Assembly (NCBI GenBank): GCA_015689745.1
Contig: WVSO01000014.1
Location: 1-60,621 of the forward strand
Direction of reading: 5' to 3'
From: Rhodobacterales bacterium HKCCSP123
GTDB lineage: Bacteria; Pseudomonadota; Alphaproteobacteria; Rhodobacterales; Rhodobacteraceae
Length of the DNA: 60,621 nucleotides
A program made the position numbers and the translations under genes. Numbering within the stretch: the first letter of the stretch is position 1; each line of letters starts with the position of its first letter. Positions 48,695-58,712 of this stretch are shown one piece after another. The notes beneath the pieces were generated by a model. It saw nothing but the letters and a program-made list of their open reading frames with translations. It ran no database searches and was not told where the DNA came from.

Positions 48695-49216
48695 TCAGTC
48701 CTTGCCGCGATAGGGCTCGACGTATTGCAGCGCCATGTCCCAGGGGAAGAAGATCCAGGTGTCCTGGCTCACCCCGGTGATGAAGGTATCGACCATCGGC
48801 TCGCCCTTGGGCTTGGCGTAGACGGTCGCGAAATGCGCCTTTGGGTAGAGCTGGCGGACCAGTTCCAGCGTCTTGCCGGTATCGACGAGGTCGTCGACGA
48901 TCAGCACGCCCTCGCCATCGCCCATCACCGCCGCATCGGGGCTTTTCAGCACCTCGGCGTCACGCTGCTTGTCGGCCTTGCCGCCGCCCGAGTGGTAGGA
49001 TTTCACGGAAATCGTGTCCACGGTGCGGATGTCCAGCTCGCGCGCGACGATCATCGCGGGCGCCATGCCGCCGCGGGTGATCGCCACGACCGCGCGCCAG
49101 GCGCCATCCTCGCCCGGGCCGCGCTTGTCCAGCCGCCAAGCCAGCGCGCGGGCGTCGCGGTGCAACTGGTCCCAGGAGACGTGAAAGCCTTTCTCGTGGG
49201 GCAGGGGCGTGATCAT
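48695..49216 (-). CDS. gpt: Xanthine phosphoribosyltransferase
   Basis: 173 residues. The PRPP-binding motif is [13 protein letters not shown], with an [20 protein letters not shown]-terminal strand and the C-terminal FPWDMALQY. These match Gpt-type xanthine/guanine salvage enzymes. Four bases separate it from the fabI stop upstream, so they are probably cotranscribed. Confidence 0.92.
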   Translation of the reverse strand: MITPLPHEKGFHVSWDQLHRDARALAWRLDKRGPGEDGAWRAVVAITRGGMAPAMIVARELDIRTVDTISVKSYHSGGGKADKQRDAEVLKSPDAAVMGDGEGVLIVDDLVDTGKTLELVRQLYPKAHFATVYAKPKGEPMVDTFITGVSQDTWIFFPWDMALQYVEPYRGKD

Positions 49217-49220
49217 GGGC

Positions 49221-50033
49221 CTAGCCCTCCTTCTTCTCGAGGCTCATGTCGGGCGCCTCGGGGTTCTTCATGCCGATGACATGATAGCCCGAATCGACGT
49301 GCAGCACCTCGCCCGTGACGGCGCTCGACATGTCCGACAGAAGGTAGAGCGCGGATTGGCCCACCTCGTCCTGCGTCACGGTCCGGCGCAGGGGCGCGTT
49401 GTTCTCGTTCCACTTCAGGATGTAGCGGAAATCGCCGATGCCCGAGGCCGCCAGCGTCTTGATCGTGCCCGCGGAAATCGCGTTCACGCGGATGCCGTCG
49501 CGGCCCAGGTCCTCGGCGAGGTACATCACCGAGGCCTCGAGCGCGGCCTTCGCCACGCCCATCACGTTGTAATGCGGCATGACCTTTTCCGCGCCGTAAT
49601 AGGTCAGCGTCAGAAGGCTTCCGCCGTTCGGCATCATCTTCTCGGCGCGCTGGCAGACGGCGGTGAAGGAATAGACCGAGATGTTCATCGTCATGGCGAA
49701 ATTCGCCGGCGACGTCTCGACATAGCGGCCGCGCAGCTCGTTCTTGTCGGAAAAGCCGATCGCGTGAACCACGAAGTCGAGGCTCCCCCACTTGTCCTGA
49801 AGCTCCGCGAAGAGCGCGTCGAGCGACGCCTCGTCCCCCACGTCGCAGGGGATCATCAGCTCGGAACCCAGGCTTTCGGCCAGCGGCTTCACCCGCTTCA
49901 GAAGCGCCTCGCCCTGGTAGGAGAACGCCAGGTCCGCCCCCTCGGCGGCCAGGGCCTTGGCGATGCCCCAGGCGATGGACTTGTCGTTCGCGAGCCCCAT
50001 GATGAGCCCGCGCTTGCCCGTCATCAACCCCAT
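49221..50033 (-). CDS. fabI: Enoyl-[acyl-carrier-protein] reductase (NADH)
   Basis: 270 residues, last reductive step of fatty-acid elongation. Short-chain dehydrogenase of the FabI type: [23 protein letters not shown], then catalytic Tyr155 and Lys162 in [21 protein letters not shown] (Y-x6-K spacing), with [16 protein letters not shown] later. ATG at 50033. Confidence 0.95.
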   Translation of the reverse strand: MGLMTGKRGLIMGLANDKSIAWGIAKALAAEGADLAFSYQGEALLKRVKPLAESLGSELMIPCDVGDEASLDALFAELQDKWGSLDFVVHAIGFSDKNELRGRYVETSPANFAMTMNISVYSFTAVCQRAEKMMPNGGSLLTLTYYGAEKVMPHYNVMGVAKAALEASVMYLAEDLGRDGIRVNAISAGTIKTLAASGIGDFRYILKWNENNAPLRRTVTQDEVGQSALYLLSDMSSAVTGEVLHVDSGYHVIGMKNPEAPDMSLEKKEG

Positions 50034-50166
50034 CGCATCCCCCGTCCGCCGTGTTTTGGTCCGGTTCTGGTAAGCCATCCCCCGCGTGGCTTCAAGATGG
50101 CCGGTCTTGCAGTACGGCGGCCGGGGCGATAGCTCAGGCAGCCAGGGGGCGCGCTGGGGGACCGAG

Positions 50167-50787
50167 ATGAGCGACAGAACCGGCAAATTCGCGGGCGAGG
50201 ATCCGTTCGAGATCGCGCGCGCCTGGCTGGCCGAAGCCGAAGCCTCGGAAATCAACGACCCGAATGCCATCGCGCTGGCGAGCGTCGATGCCGACGGGCT
50301 TCCGAACGTGCGGATGGTGCTCCTGAAGGAGATCGAGTCGGCCGGCGCGGGGCAGGGCGCATTCGTCTTCTACACGAATTACGAGAGCGCCAAGGGGCGT
50401 GAGCTGCAGGCCTCGGGCAAGGCGGCCTTCGTGATGCACTGGAAATCGCTGCGCCGCCAGGTTCGCGTGCGCGGCACCGTCACCCGCGAGGAGGGCGCGA
50501 CGGCCGATGCCTATTACGCGTCGCGCTCGCTCAAGAGCCGGCTCGGGGCCTGGGCCTCGCGCCAGTCGCAGCCGCTGGCAAGCCGCACCGCCCTGATGGC
50601 CGAGGTCGCGCGCGTGACGGCGCAGAAGGGGCCCAGCCCGGACCGGCCGCCCTTCTGGGGCGGTTTCCGGATCGTGCCGGTCGAGATCGAGTTCTGGGCC
50701 GACGGCGCGTTTCGCCTGCACGACCGATTCCGCTGGACCCGGTCCGACCCCTCGGACCCCTGGGAGGTGACGCGCCTGAACCCCTGA
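50167..50787 (+). CDS. pdxH: Pyridoxamine 5'-phosphate oxidase
   Basis: 206 residues, FMN enzyme making pyridoxal phosphate. Family motifs: [51 protein letters not shown], and the C-terminal [17 protein letters not shown]…RLHDRFRW…RLNP. Start has GGGGGA upstream. Confidence 0.95.
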   Translation: MSDRTGKFAGEDPFEIARAWLAEAEASEINDPNAIALASVDADGLPNVRMVLLKEIESAGAGQGAFVFYTNYESAKGRELQASGKAAFVMHWKSLRRQVRVRGTVTREEGATADAYYASRSLKSRLGAWASRQSQPLASRTALMAEVARVTAQKGPSPDRPPFWGGFRIVPVEIEFWADGAFRLHDRFRWTRSDPSDPWEVTRLNP

Positions 50788-50957
50788 TCCGGGGCAACAT
50801 GCGCGGGAAGCCGCCGAGCCCGGAACGCCCGAGTGTCCGGGGGTGTGCAATTTCCCGCGTTGTCAAAGCGCTTGTTTTTCGAAGACAATAATTTCCGCTT
50901 GTGTCTTCAGAAAGACATCCTCAGACTTGCGGCAGGGATAGGTAGCTTAAAAGAAGT

Positions 50958-51482
50958 ATGGGATTGGCCAGTATGGTGGATGAGAAGCAAGACGTCGGTC
51001 TGGTCGTTGACGGGCGGGTGAAGTGGTTCGATATCGCTAAGGGGTTCGGTTTCATTGTCGCGGACGAGGGGGGGCCTGACATCCTTCTTCACGCGAATGT
51101 GCTGAGGAATTTCGGTCAGGGATCCGTCGCGGATGATGCGCGGATCTCGGTGCGGGTCCAGATGACACCGCGCGGCGTTCAGGCCAGCGAAGTCTTGAAG
51201 ATCAGCCCGCCCGAGGGTCTTCCCGAACAGGAAGACGGGTTCGGGCTCGACGTCGCGCCCGACGTCCCCTTCGTTCCGGGCCGCGTCAAGTGGTTCGACA
51301 AGACGAAAGGCTTTGGCTTCGCCAATATCTTCGGTCATTCTGAAGACGTGTTCGTGCACGTCGAGGTGCTGCGCCGTTGCGGTTTGGCCGATCTCATGCC
51401 CGGCGAGGCCGTGGCGATGAAGGTCGTCGACGGGCCGCGCGGCAAGATGGCCGCCGAGGTGCGTGCCTGGGATTACATCTGA
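50958..51482 (+). CDS. Double cold-shock-domain protein
   Basis: 174 residues with two cold-shock domains joined by a linker. Domain 1: GRVKWFDIAKGFGFIVADEGGPDILLHANVL; domain 2: GRVKWFDKTKGFGFANIFGHSEDVFVHVEVL, both with the RNP1-like KGFGF and RNP2-like strands. The double form is common in Alphaproteobacteria. A second in-frame ATG at 50973 (MVDEKQ) is possible. The 170-base AT-richer leader may have a regulatory role. Confidence 0.9.
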   Translation: MGLASMVDEKQDVGLVVDGRVKWFDIAKGFGFIVADEGGPDILLHANVLRNFGQGSVADDARISVRVQMTPRGVQASEVLKISPPEGLPEQEDGFGLDVAPDVPFVPGRVKWFDKTKGFGFANIFGHSEDVFVHVEVLRRCGLADLMPGEAVAMKVVDGPRGKMAAEVRAWDYI

Positions 51483-51493
51483 AGGACAGCGCA

Positions 51494-51976
51494 ATGCGCC
51501 CAGTGTCGAGTTTGTTGGCGGCCGTCGTTCTGGCCGCGATGTCCGTCAGCCAGGCCGCGGCGGCCTGCGCCGAGGACCGTGTGGAGATCCGGGGCGAGTT
51601 CGGCACGGTGCGCTTTCGGGTCGTGGTGGCCGATACCCCGCAGGAGCGGGCGCAGGGCCTGATGCGGGTGCCCGAGATGCCGCGCATGGCCGGAATGCTC
51701 TTCGTCTACGAACGGCCCGAGTCGGTGGCCTTCTGGATGGAGAACACGCTCATCCCCCTCGACATGATCTTCGCGGACGAGACGGGCACGGTCCGCCGCA
51801 TCCATGAAAACGCGATCCCGCTCGACCGGACGCCGATTCCCGGCGGCGACGGCATCCAGTACGTGCTCGAGATCAACGGCGGCATGTCCGAGGCGCTTGG
51901 CCTGTCCGTGGGCAACGAGATGCGGCACCCGGCAATGACCCAGGACCTTGCCAGCTGGCCCTGCGCGGCGGATTGA
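51494..51976 (+). CDS. DUF192 family exported protein
   Basis: 160 residues; signal peptide MRPVSSLLAAVVLAAMSVS… ending AAA before CAEDR. The mature part has the DUF192 core: VVVADTPQERAQGLM, MLFVYERPESVAFWMENTLIPLDMIF, YVLEINGG. Its gene begins 11 bases after the cold-shock gene, so they probably share a transcript. Function unknown. Confidence 0.85.
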   Translation: MRPVSSLLAAVVLAAMSVSQAAAACAEDRVEIRGEFGTVRFRVVVADTPQERAQGLMRVPEMPRMAGMLFVYERPESVAFWMENTLIPLDMIFADETGTVRRIHENAIPLDRTPIPGGDGIQYVLEINGGMSEALGLSVGNEMRHPAMTQDLASWPCAAD

Positions 51977-52027
51977 TCCGCCGGGCTTGCACAGATCGCC
52001 CCCGCGGCGCTATGAGCGGGCCCAGGT

Positions 52028-52104
52028 CGGGGCGTGGCGCAGTCTGGTAGCGCACCTGTTTTGGGTACAGGGGGTCGTGAGTTCGAATCTCGCCGCCCCG
52101 ACCA
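52028..52104 (+). tRNA. tRNA-Pro (anticodon TGG)
   Basis: 77 nt. Acceptor CGGGGCG/CGCCCCG, anticodon stem CCTGT/ACAGG around TTTGGGT (anticodon TGG), GTTCGAATC T-loop region and encoded CCA. Confidence 0.95.
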
Positions 52105-52671
52105 GTCTTCCGGATGCATACCACATCTAGTGGATCTCGCTGCTCGAACGTGTCGATGTGGTGGCGCGGCTTTGGCTGCCGCCGCTTCTCCACAGGATTT
52201 TGTGTCCCTTTTGTGACGCCCCTTCCGATCCGCTCGGGCCGGGGTCATGCCGTCCGCGCGTTGGAGCGATGCCTGAACGCGCCTCGCTATCACTCCGTAA
52301 AACAAGAATAACCTTGGCGATACGGTGGGATGGCTGCGGCGCAGCAGAATCGCACCGTCGGAGACCGGCGGAAATCGCACCACGTTTTCAAGCCAAAATT
52401 GGGTGGTTGTCAGCCAAAAAAGTGATTGACCGCTTGTGCCCCCCTACGTCAGTTTGTGCGGGCCGGATCAAACGCCACAACATATGGTGGCATCCGGTGG
52501 GGACAGGGAGCAATCCCGACATGGCAGACCAGCCGCCTTCCTGAGCGGGGCGGACCGGACCGGTGCAACCGGGCCGGCAGGTGCCTTGTTGTCCCCAAGA
52601 CCAAGACGGTCAGAGCGCAACGACGCTGGCAGACCGCGCGGAGGGAACTTGGGCTAGAAGAGGCAGCCACA
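52105..52671. other. 570-base leader region upstream of nrdJ, no gene
   Basis: No convincing ORF. It holds the NrdR-box-like palindrome at 52475–52490 and a smaller dyad CCAC-ATCTA-GTGG at 52121–52133. No cobalamin riboswitch elements were recognised by eye. Confidence 0.5.
52475..52490. promoter_or_regulatory. NrdR-box-like palindrome upstream of nrdJ
   Basis: CCACAACATATGGTGG matches 12 of 16 positions of the general NrdR box (ACACWATATATWGTGT) and is an imperfect palindrome. It lies about 180 bases before the nrdJ start. NrdR normally binds two boxes; a clear second one was not seen. Confidence 0.35.
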
Positions 52672-55600
52672 ATGAAGATCGAACGCAGATTCACCCGGGC
52701 CGGCGCAGACGCATTCGCGGATCTGGACTTCACCACCACTACGTCGGAAATCCGCAACCCCGACGGGACCGTCGTCTTCAGGCTGGACCAGGTCGAGGTT
52801 CCGGCGGGCTGGAGCCAGGTGGCCTCGGACGTCATCGCCCAGAAGTACTTCCGCAAGGCCGGCGTGCCCGCGGCCCTGAAGCCCGTCAAGGAAAAGGGTG
52901 TCCCGAGTTTCCTCTGGCGCCACGTGGCCGACGATACGGCGCTCGAGGAGATGCCGGAAGACCAGCGCTATGGCGGGGAAACATCGGCCAAGCAGGTCTT
53001 CCGGCGCCTCGCCGGCGCCTGGTGCTACTGGGGCTGGAAAGGCGGCTACTTCACCACCGAGGACGACGCACAGGCCTATTTCGACGAGATGCAGCTGATG
53101 CTGGCGCGCCAGATGGCGGCGCCCAACAGCCCGCAGTGGTTCAACACCGGCCTGCACTGGGCCTATGGCATCGACGGCCCCAGCCAGGGCCATTTCTACG
53201 TCGACTGGAAGACCGGCAAGCTGACCAAGTCGGCCAGCGCCTACGAGCATCCGCAGCCGCATGCCTGCTTCATCCAGTCCGTCGCCGACGACCTGGTGAA
53301 CGAGGGCGGCATCATGGACCTCTGGGTCCGCGAGGCACGTCTCTTCAAGTACGGCTCGGGCACCGGCACCAACTTCAGCCACCTGCGCGGCGAGGGCGAG
53401 AAGCTGTCGGGCGGCGGCAAGTCGTCGGGCCTGATGGGCTTCCTCAAGATCGGCGACCGCGCGGCGGGCGCGATCAAGTCGGGCGGCACCACGCGCCGCG
53501 CGGCCAAGATGGTCATCGTCGATGCCGACCACCCCGATATCGAGGCCTTCATCGACTGGAAGGTGATCGAGGAACAGAAGGTGGCGAGCCTCGTCGCCGG
53601 CTCCAAGACCCATGAGAAGATGCTGAACGCGATCTTCACCGCGATCCGCGAGTGGGACGGTCTGCTCGAGGACGGCGTCGAGCCCGCGAAGAACGAGACG
53701 CTGAAAAAGGCGATCCGCGCCGCGAAATCCGCAGCGATCCCGGAAACCTACATCAAGCGCGTGCTGGATTACGCGCGTCAGGGCTACACCTCGATCGAGT
53801 TCCCGACCTATGACACCGATTGGGACAGCGAGGCCTACAGCTCGGTCTCGGGCCAGAATTCCAACAACTCGATCCGCGTGACCGACGCCTTCCTGAAGGC
53901 CGTCGAGAACGACGAGGACTGGAGCCTGATCAGCCGCGTGTCGGGCAAGCCGACCAAGACGGTCAAGGCACGCGAGCTGTGGGAAAAGGTGGGTCATGCC
54001 GCCTGGGCCTGCGCCGATCCGGGCATCCAGTTCCACGACACGGTCAACGCCTGGCACACCTGCCCCGAGGACGGGGCGATCCGCGGCTCGAACCCGTGTT
54101 CGGAATACATGTTCCTCGACGACACGGCCTGCAACCTCGCGTCGATGAACCTGCTGACCTTCTACACGGGCGGCCAGTTCGACGCCGAAAGCTACATCCA
54201 CGCCACGCGGCTCTGGACGCTGACGCTGGAAATCTCGGTGATGATGGCGCAGTTCCCCTCGAAGGAAATCGCGCAGCTCTCCTATGACTTCCGCACGCTC
54301 GGGCTTGGCTATGCCAATATCGGCGGTCTCCTGATGAACATGGGCCTCGGCTACGACAGCCCCGAGGGCCGCGCGATGTGCGGCGCACTGACCGCGATCA
54401 TGACCGGCGTGGCCTATGCGACCTCGGCCGAGATCGCCTCCGAGCTTGGTCCCTTCGCGGGCTTCGAGCGCAACCGCGAGCACATGCTGCGCGTCATGCG
54501 CAATCACCGAGCGGCCGCCTATGGCAAGACCGACGGCTACGAGACGGTGAACGTGAACCCCGTGGCCCTCGATCACGCCAACTGCCCCGACCGGCGCCTG
54601 ATCGAGCTGGCCAAGCAGGCCTGGGACGAGGCGCTGACCCTGGGCGAGGCGCATGGCTACCGTAACGCGCAGGCCACCGTGATCGCGCCCACCGGCACGA
54701 TCGGCCTTGTCATGGATTGCGACACGACCGGGATCGAGCCCGACTTCGCGCTGGTGAAGTTCAAGAAGCTCGCCGGCGGCGGCTACTTCAAGATCATCAA
54801 CCGCTCGGTTCCGGGCGCGCTGGAGACGCTCGGCTATTCCTCCTCCCAGATCGAGGAGATCATCGCCTACGCCGTCGGTCACGGCACCCTGGGTCAGGCG
54901 CCCGGCATCAACCACACCGCCCTGATCGGCCACGGCTTCGGCCCGAAGGAGATCGAGAAGATCGAGGCCGCGCTGCCCTCGGCCTTCGACATCCGCTTCG
55001 TCTTCAACCAGTGGACGCTGGGGGCCGAGTTCTGCACCGAAACGCTCGGCATCCCGGCGACGAAGCTGAACGACCCCACCTTCGACATGCTGCGCCACCT
55101 CGGCTTCACCAAGTCCGAGATTGACGCCGCCAACGACCATGTCTGCGGGACCATGACGCTCGAGGGCGCGCCCTTCCTCAAGGAAGAGCATTACCACGTC
55201 TTCGACTGCGCCAACCCCTGCGGGAAGAAGGGCAAGCGGTTCCTGTCGGTCGACAGCCACATCTACATGATGGCGGCCGCCCAAAGCTTCATCTCGGGGG
55301 CGATCTCCAAGACGATCAACATGCCCAACTCGGCCACGATCGAGGATTGCCAGAAGGCCTATGAACTGTCCTGGTCCCTCGGCGTGAAGGCCAACGCGCT
55401 CTACCGCGACGGCTCCAAGCTGTCGCAGCCGCTGGCCTCGGCCCTCGTCGAAGATGACGAGGAGGCGCAGGAGGTGCTGGAGAGCGGCACCACCATGGAG
55501 AAGGCGCAGGTCATCGCCGAGAAGATCGTCGAGAAGATCGTGGTCAAGGAGGTCATCAAGGCCCACCGCGAGAAGATGCCCGACCGCCGCAAGGGCTACA

Positions 55601-56349
55601 CGCAGAAGGCCATCGTGGGCGGCCACAAGGTCTATCTGCGCACCGGCGAATACCAGGACGGCTCGCTCGGCGAGATCTTCATCGACATGCACAAGGAAGG
55701 CGCCGGCTTCCGCGCGATGATGAACAACTTCGCCATCGCCGTCTCGGTCGGCCTTCAGTACGGCGTGCCGCTCGAGGAATTCGTCGACGCCTTCACCTTC
55801 ACCAAGTTCGAACCCTCGGGGATGGTGCAGGGCAACGACTCGATCAAGAACGCGACCTCGATCCTCGACTACATCTTCCGCGAACTGGCCGTGTCCTACC
55901 TCGACCGGACCGACCTCGCCCATGTGGCCCCGCAGGGCCAGACCTTCGACGACGTGGGCCGCGGCGCGGAAGAGGGCGTGTCGAACGTGCGCGAAGTCCC
56001 CGACAGCCGCGGCTCCTCGCCCATCGAGGTGCTGAAGCAGGTCGCCTCGACCGGCTACCTCCGCAAGCGCGCGCCGCAGGAGCTGGTGGTCTTCCAGGGC
56101 GGCGCGGCCGACCCGATCGCCACGCTCGAGGCGCTCGTGCCCGAGACCCGCGGCGGCGGCACCACGGTCGCGGCGGTCGCTTCGACCACGGCGGTCACCA
56201 CCGGCACGGTCAGCATGGACGCCCGCACCAAGGCGAAGATGCAGGGCTACGAGGGCGAAGCCTGCGGCGAATGCGGCAACTACACGCTGGTCCGCAACGG
56301 GACCTGCATGAAGTGCAACACCTGCGGCGCGACGAGCGGGTGCAGCTGA
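52672..56349 (+). CDS. nrdJ: Adenosylcobalamin-dependent (class II) ribonucleotide reductase
   Basis: 1225 residues, makes deoxyribonucleotides with vitamin B12 and works with or without oxygen. Visible features: [79 protein letters not shown], and [18 protein letters not shown] in the catalytic barrel. The C-terminus has a cysteine-rich end ([20 protein letters not shown]). ATG at 52672 has agaggcagc upstream. Confidence 0.96.
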   Translation: MKIERRFTRAGADAFADLDFTTTTSEIRNPDGTVVFRLDQVEVPAGWSQVASDVIAQKYFRKAGVPAALKPVKEKGVPSFLWRHVADDTALEEMPEDQRYGGETSAKQVFRRLAGAWCYWGWKGGYFTTEDDAQAYFDEMQLMLARQMAAPNSPQWFNTGLHWAYGIDGPSQGHFYVDWKTGKLTKSASAYEHPQPHACFIQSVADDLVNEGGIMDLWVREARLFKYGSGTGTNFSHLRGEGEKLSGGGKSSGLMGFLKIGDRAAGAIKSGGTTRRAAKMVIVDADHPDIEAFIDWKVIEEQKVASLVAGSKTHEKMLNAIFTAIREWDGLLEDGVEPAKNETLKKAIRAAKSAAIPETYIKRVLDYARQGYTSIEFPTYDTDWDSEAYSSVSGQNSNNSIRVTDAFLKAVENDEDWSLISRVSGKPTKTVKARELWEKVGHAAWACADPGIQFHDTVNAWHTCPEDGAIRGSNPCSEYMFLDDTACNLASMNLLTFYTGGQFDAESYIHATRLWTLTLEISVMMAQFPSKEIAQLSYDFRTLGLGYANIGGLLMNMGLGYDSPEGRAMCGALTAIMTGVAYATSAEIASELGPFAGFERNREHMLRVMRNHRAAAYGKTDGYETVNVNPVALDHANCPDRRLIELAKQAWDEALTLGEAHGYRNAQATVIAPTGTIGLVMDCDTTGIEPDFALVKFKKLAGGGYFKIINRSVPGALETLGYSSSQIEEIIAYAVGHGTLGQAPGINHTALIGHGFGPKEIEKIEAALPSAFDIRFVFNQWTLGAEFCTETLGIPATKLNDPTFDMLRHLGFTKSEIDAANDHVCGTMTLEGAPFLKEEHYHVFDCANPCGKKGKRFLSVDSHIYMMAAAQSFISGAISKTINMPNSATIEDCQKAYELSWSLGVKANALYRDGSKLSQPLASALVEDDEEAQEVLESGTTMEKAQVIAEKIVEKIVVKEVIKAHREKMPDRRKGYTQKAIVGGHKVYLRTGEYQDGSLGEIFIDMHKEGAGFRAMMNNFAIAVSVGLQYGVPLEEFVDAFTFTKFEPSGMVQGNDSIKNATSILDYIFRELAVSYLDRTDLAHVAPQGQTFDDVGRGAEEGVSNVREVPDSRGSSPIEVLKQVASTGYLRKRAPQELVVFQGGAADPIATLEALVPETRGGGTTVAAVASTTAVTTGTVSMDARTKAKMQGYEGEACGECGNYTLVRNGTCMKCNTCGATSGCS

Positions 56350-56364
56350 CCAATCGAGATCGGG

Positions 56365-56384
56365 CGCCCCGACCAAGCGGGGCG
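56365..56384 (+). terminator. Hairpin after nrdJ
   Basis: CGCCCC (56365–56370) pairs with GGGGCG (56379–56384), then tctgacttcc. A weak T-tract makes this the lesser of the two terminators in the 220-base convergent gap. Confidence 0.45.
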
Positions 56385-56481
56385 TCTGACTTCCGGGGCG
56401 GGTGCGCTCGCCCCTGACGCGGATCAGGCCGCAGGCAGAAACTTCGGGCGGAAATATCAGAGCCTGATACGCGAAACTCGA

Positions 56482-56509
56482 AGGGGCGCCCTCTGGCGCC
56501 CCTCTTTTC
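56482..56509 (+). terminator. Rho-independent terminator between nrdJ and the MBL gene
   Basis: AGGGGCGCC, loop CTCT, GGCGCCCCT, then CTTTTCTT. A strong hairpin with T-run, on the nrdJ strand. Confidence 0.8.
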
Positions 56510-56571
56510 TTGTCCGTCAATGCCTTGCGGTGCGATCTTCATGCATCGCATGAATCGCTCCGCATCAGGCC

Positions 56572-57492
56572 TCACGCCTCCGGCACGAAGCGATACCCCT
56601 CTCCCTCCGCCGCGACCCGGCCGATCCCGCCGCCGCCAAGGTGGAAGCCGATCACCGCCATCTCGTCCGCCGTGATCCGGTCGAACATCGCCAGCCGCGT
56701 CGCCGCCGCCCTCTCCGGGTCCTGGTCCGAGCCGGAGACCCAGCCGGGCCGGGCGAAGGCCACGTGATCGTTGCCGATCGCATCGCCGAGCACCATCACC
56801 GCGTCCGCGCCCTCGCCGATGACGAAGCCCATGTGCCCCGGCGTGTGCCCCGGCGTCAGCGCCGCCACCACGCCCGGCAGAACCTCGTCGCCGTCGCCGA
56901 ACCGCGTCATCGCATCGGCCACGACCTCCAGCCGCCGCTTCGCGCCCACGGCAAAGGCCGCGCGCTCCTCGCCGATGCTGCCGACCGTGGCGTCGTCCAT
57001 CCAGTAGTCGAATTCCACCCCGCCCATCATGTGCTCGGCATTGGCGAAATAGGGCTCGTCGAAATCGTCGAGCATCCCCCACAGGTGATCGGGATGCCCG
57101 TGGGTGAAGATCACATGGGTCACGTCGAACGGGTCGATGCCCGCGGCGGCCAGCGCATCGGGCAGCATGCCCGCGGTCGGCTGGAAGGACAGCCCCGAGC
57201 CCGCGTCGAACAGCGCCAGCACGTCGCCCCGGCGCAGCAGCGTCAGGTTGCAGGGCGGGGTCAGCGGCGCGCCCGGATCGACACCGAGCGGCGCCAGAAC
57301 CCCGGCCAGCTCGTCCTGGGGCATCGGCCCGAAGATGAACTCGGCCGGAAGCGTCAGCGTGCCGTCGCTGAGCGTCGTGATCTCGGTGTCGCCCATGCTC
57401 AACGTGGTCTGCGTCCAGGCCATGCGGGGCAGGGCGCTGGCGGCCAGCGCCGCGGTTCCGGTGGCCATCAGGCGGCGGCGGGTGATCTTCAT
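56572..57492 (-). CDS. Tat-exported metallo-beta-lactamase-fold hydrolase
   Basis: 306 residues. N-terminal twin-arginine signal: MKITRRRLMATGTAALAASA, so export is folded, via Tat. Metal ligands: HGHPDH (His131, His133, Asp135, His136), TPGHTPGH, the GDAIGND aspartate and the final FHLGG histidine. The substrate is unknown; the family includes lactonases and other hydrolases. Confidence 0.85.
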   Translation of the reverse strand: MKITRRRLMATGTAALAASALPRMAWTQTTLSMGDTEITTLSDGTLTLPAEFIFGPMPQDELAGVLAPLGVDPGAPLTPPCNLTLLRRGDVLALFDAGSGLSFQPTAGMLPDALAAAGIDPFDVTHVIFTHGHPDHLWGMLDDFDEPYFANAEHMMGGVEFDYWMDDATVGSIGEERAAFAVGAKRRLEVVADAMTRFGDGDEVLPGVVAALTPGHTPGHMGFVIGEGADAVMVLGDAIGNDHVAFARPGWVSGSDQDPERAAATRLAMFDRITADEMAVIGFHLGGGGIGRVAAEGEGYRFVPEA

Positions 57493-57686
57493 CTCGGGTC
57501 TCCTCCCCTTCGTGTCGCGCCACCCTAGCGCGGCTGTCATATTCAGGAAAGTGGATATGTGTGCGGCGGAAAGGCTTTGCCTCGGCGAGGCTCCGCGCTT
57601 TATCGTTCCCTTAAGATCTGTCCTTCAGGTTGAAGGCGGCCCGGCGCAAGATGGGCATGGTGCAGACCGCGCAAGGGAGGGCGAAG

Positions 57687-58211
57687 ATGAAGCCCGGACA
57701 TGTCATCCTGGGGGCCGCGATGGTGGGGGCAGGGGCCCTGGCGCCGCTCTGGCTGCCCTTCGGCCTTGTCGGCGGGATCGCGCTGCTGGCGCTCATCCGT
57801 ATCTGCTGGCTCGAGGACAACATCATCTCCGACCTCTTCGGCCGCGACAGCCTGCCACCGGGCTACCGCAACACGGCCGAGCTTCGGCGCCTGTTCTTCT
57901 TCCGCTGGTTCGGCATCCTGGTCGAGGAATCGATGGCCGAACAATCGGCGCACCAGATGGCCACCGCCATGCGGGCCGAGGTGCAGATCTGGGCCGCGCT
58001 GCTTCTTGGGCTGGCCTCGACGCTGGTGGTGCAGACCGCGCCCTTCGGCCTGCTCGTGAACGCGGGCGTCGGGCTTGGACTGTTCGTGGTGGCGCTGGCC
58101 CGCGCCGACCGGCTGGCCGTCTCGCTCGCCCATTGCGAGGCGGGCAGGGCGCTGCCCGATCACCTGCTCCTGCCCAGCCGCCGCCGCATCCTCGCCGAAC
58201 GCAAACGCTAG
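57687..58211 (+). CDS. Membrane protein (174 aa), unknown
   Basis: ATG at 57687 with GGGAGG upstream. Spans near ILGAAMVGAGALAPLWLPFGLVGGIALLALIRICW (two) and LLLGLASTLVVQTAPFGLLVNAGVGLGLFVVALA (two), separated by a soluble segment (RDSLPPGYRNTAELRRLFFFRWFG). No family recognised. It precedes the ModE-like gene by 50 bases. Confidence 0.7.
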   Translation: MKPGHVILGAAMVGAGALAPLWLPFGLVGGIALLALIRICWLEDNIISDLFGRDSLPPGYRNTAELRRLFFFRWFGILVEESMAEQSAHQMATAMRAEVQIWAALLLGLASTLVVQTAPFGLLVNAGVGLGLFVVALARADRLAVSLAHCEAGRALPDHLLLPSRRRILAERKR

Positions 58212-58261
58212 GCCGCCCAAGCCGCTTGCCGCGGCGGAGGCGGGCGGCCATTCTGCCGATC

Positions 58262-58624
58262 ATGACAGCGCGAGACACCACCATCCGGTTGCGCCTTCTG
58301 CTCGGGCAGGACGGCACGAAGCTCGGGCCGGGCAAGGCCGACCTGCTGCAGGGGATCGCCGAGCTCGGCTCGATCTCGGCGGCGGGACGGCGCATGGGCA
58401 TGAGCTATCGCCGGGCCTGGTCGCTGGTGGACGAGATGAACGCGGCCTTCGCCGCGCCCCTCGTCGTCTCCAGCCGCGGCGGGGCCGCGGGCGGCGGCGC
58501 GCGGCTGACGCCCGAGGGGGCTGCGGTGCTGGCGCGCTACCGCGCGCTCGAGGCCGAGGTCGCGAGCGCCGGCGCCGCCCACATCGCGGCCATCACGGCG
58601 ATGCTGCGTCCCGGGGAGGGATAG
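58262..58624 (+). CDS. ModE-type molybdate-responsive regulator (N-terminal domain only)
   Basis: 120 residues with the LysR-like winged helix of ModE: LGPGKADLLQGIAELGSISAAGRRMGMSYRRAWSLVDEMN and a wing around GARLTPEGAAVLARYRALE. The C-terminal Mop (molybdate-binding) domains of full ModE are absent, so it resembles the stand-alone ModE-N proteins. It lies directly upstream of modA and is the likely regulator of the locus. Confidence 0.85.
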   Translation: MTARDTTIRLRLLLGQDGTKLGPGKADLLQGIAELGSISAAGRRMGMSYRRAWSLVDEMNAAFAAPLVVSSRGGAAGGGARLTPEGAAVLARYRALEAEVASAGAAHIAAITAMLRPGEG

Positions 58625-58671
58625 GGCGATCGGCATGGGCGGAAATAACGCTTGCCTCGCCGTCAGGACGC

Positions 58672-58697
58672 GCGATATTCCCGGCGAAACATATCGC
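58672..58697. promoter_or_regulatory. Candidate Mo-box (ModE operator) upstream of modA
   Basis: Perfect inverted repeat GCGATAT (58672–58678) and ATATCGC (58691–58697) with 12 bases between, located 16 bases before the modA start. Its half-site and spacing fit molybdenum boxes, whose consensus has ATCGnTATATA half-sites. Confidence 0.5.
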
Positions 58698-58712
58698 TTG
58701 AGGAAGGCCGGC

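Noticed and set aside
52105-52671. Cobalamin riboswitch upstream of nrdJ
   Set aside because: The gene uses B12, but I could not find the conserved B12-box or supporting stems by eye. A covariance-model search would be needed.
52654-56520. 1288-codon minus-strand open frame opposite nrdJ
   Set aside because: GC-rich third-position bias keeps the antisense frame open. The plus strand encodes an unmistakable class II ribonucleotide reductase.
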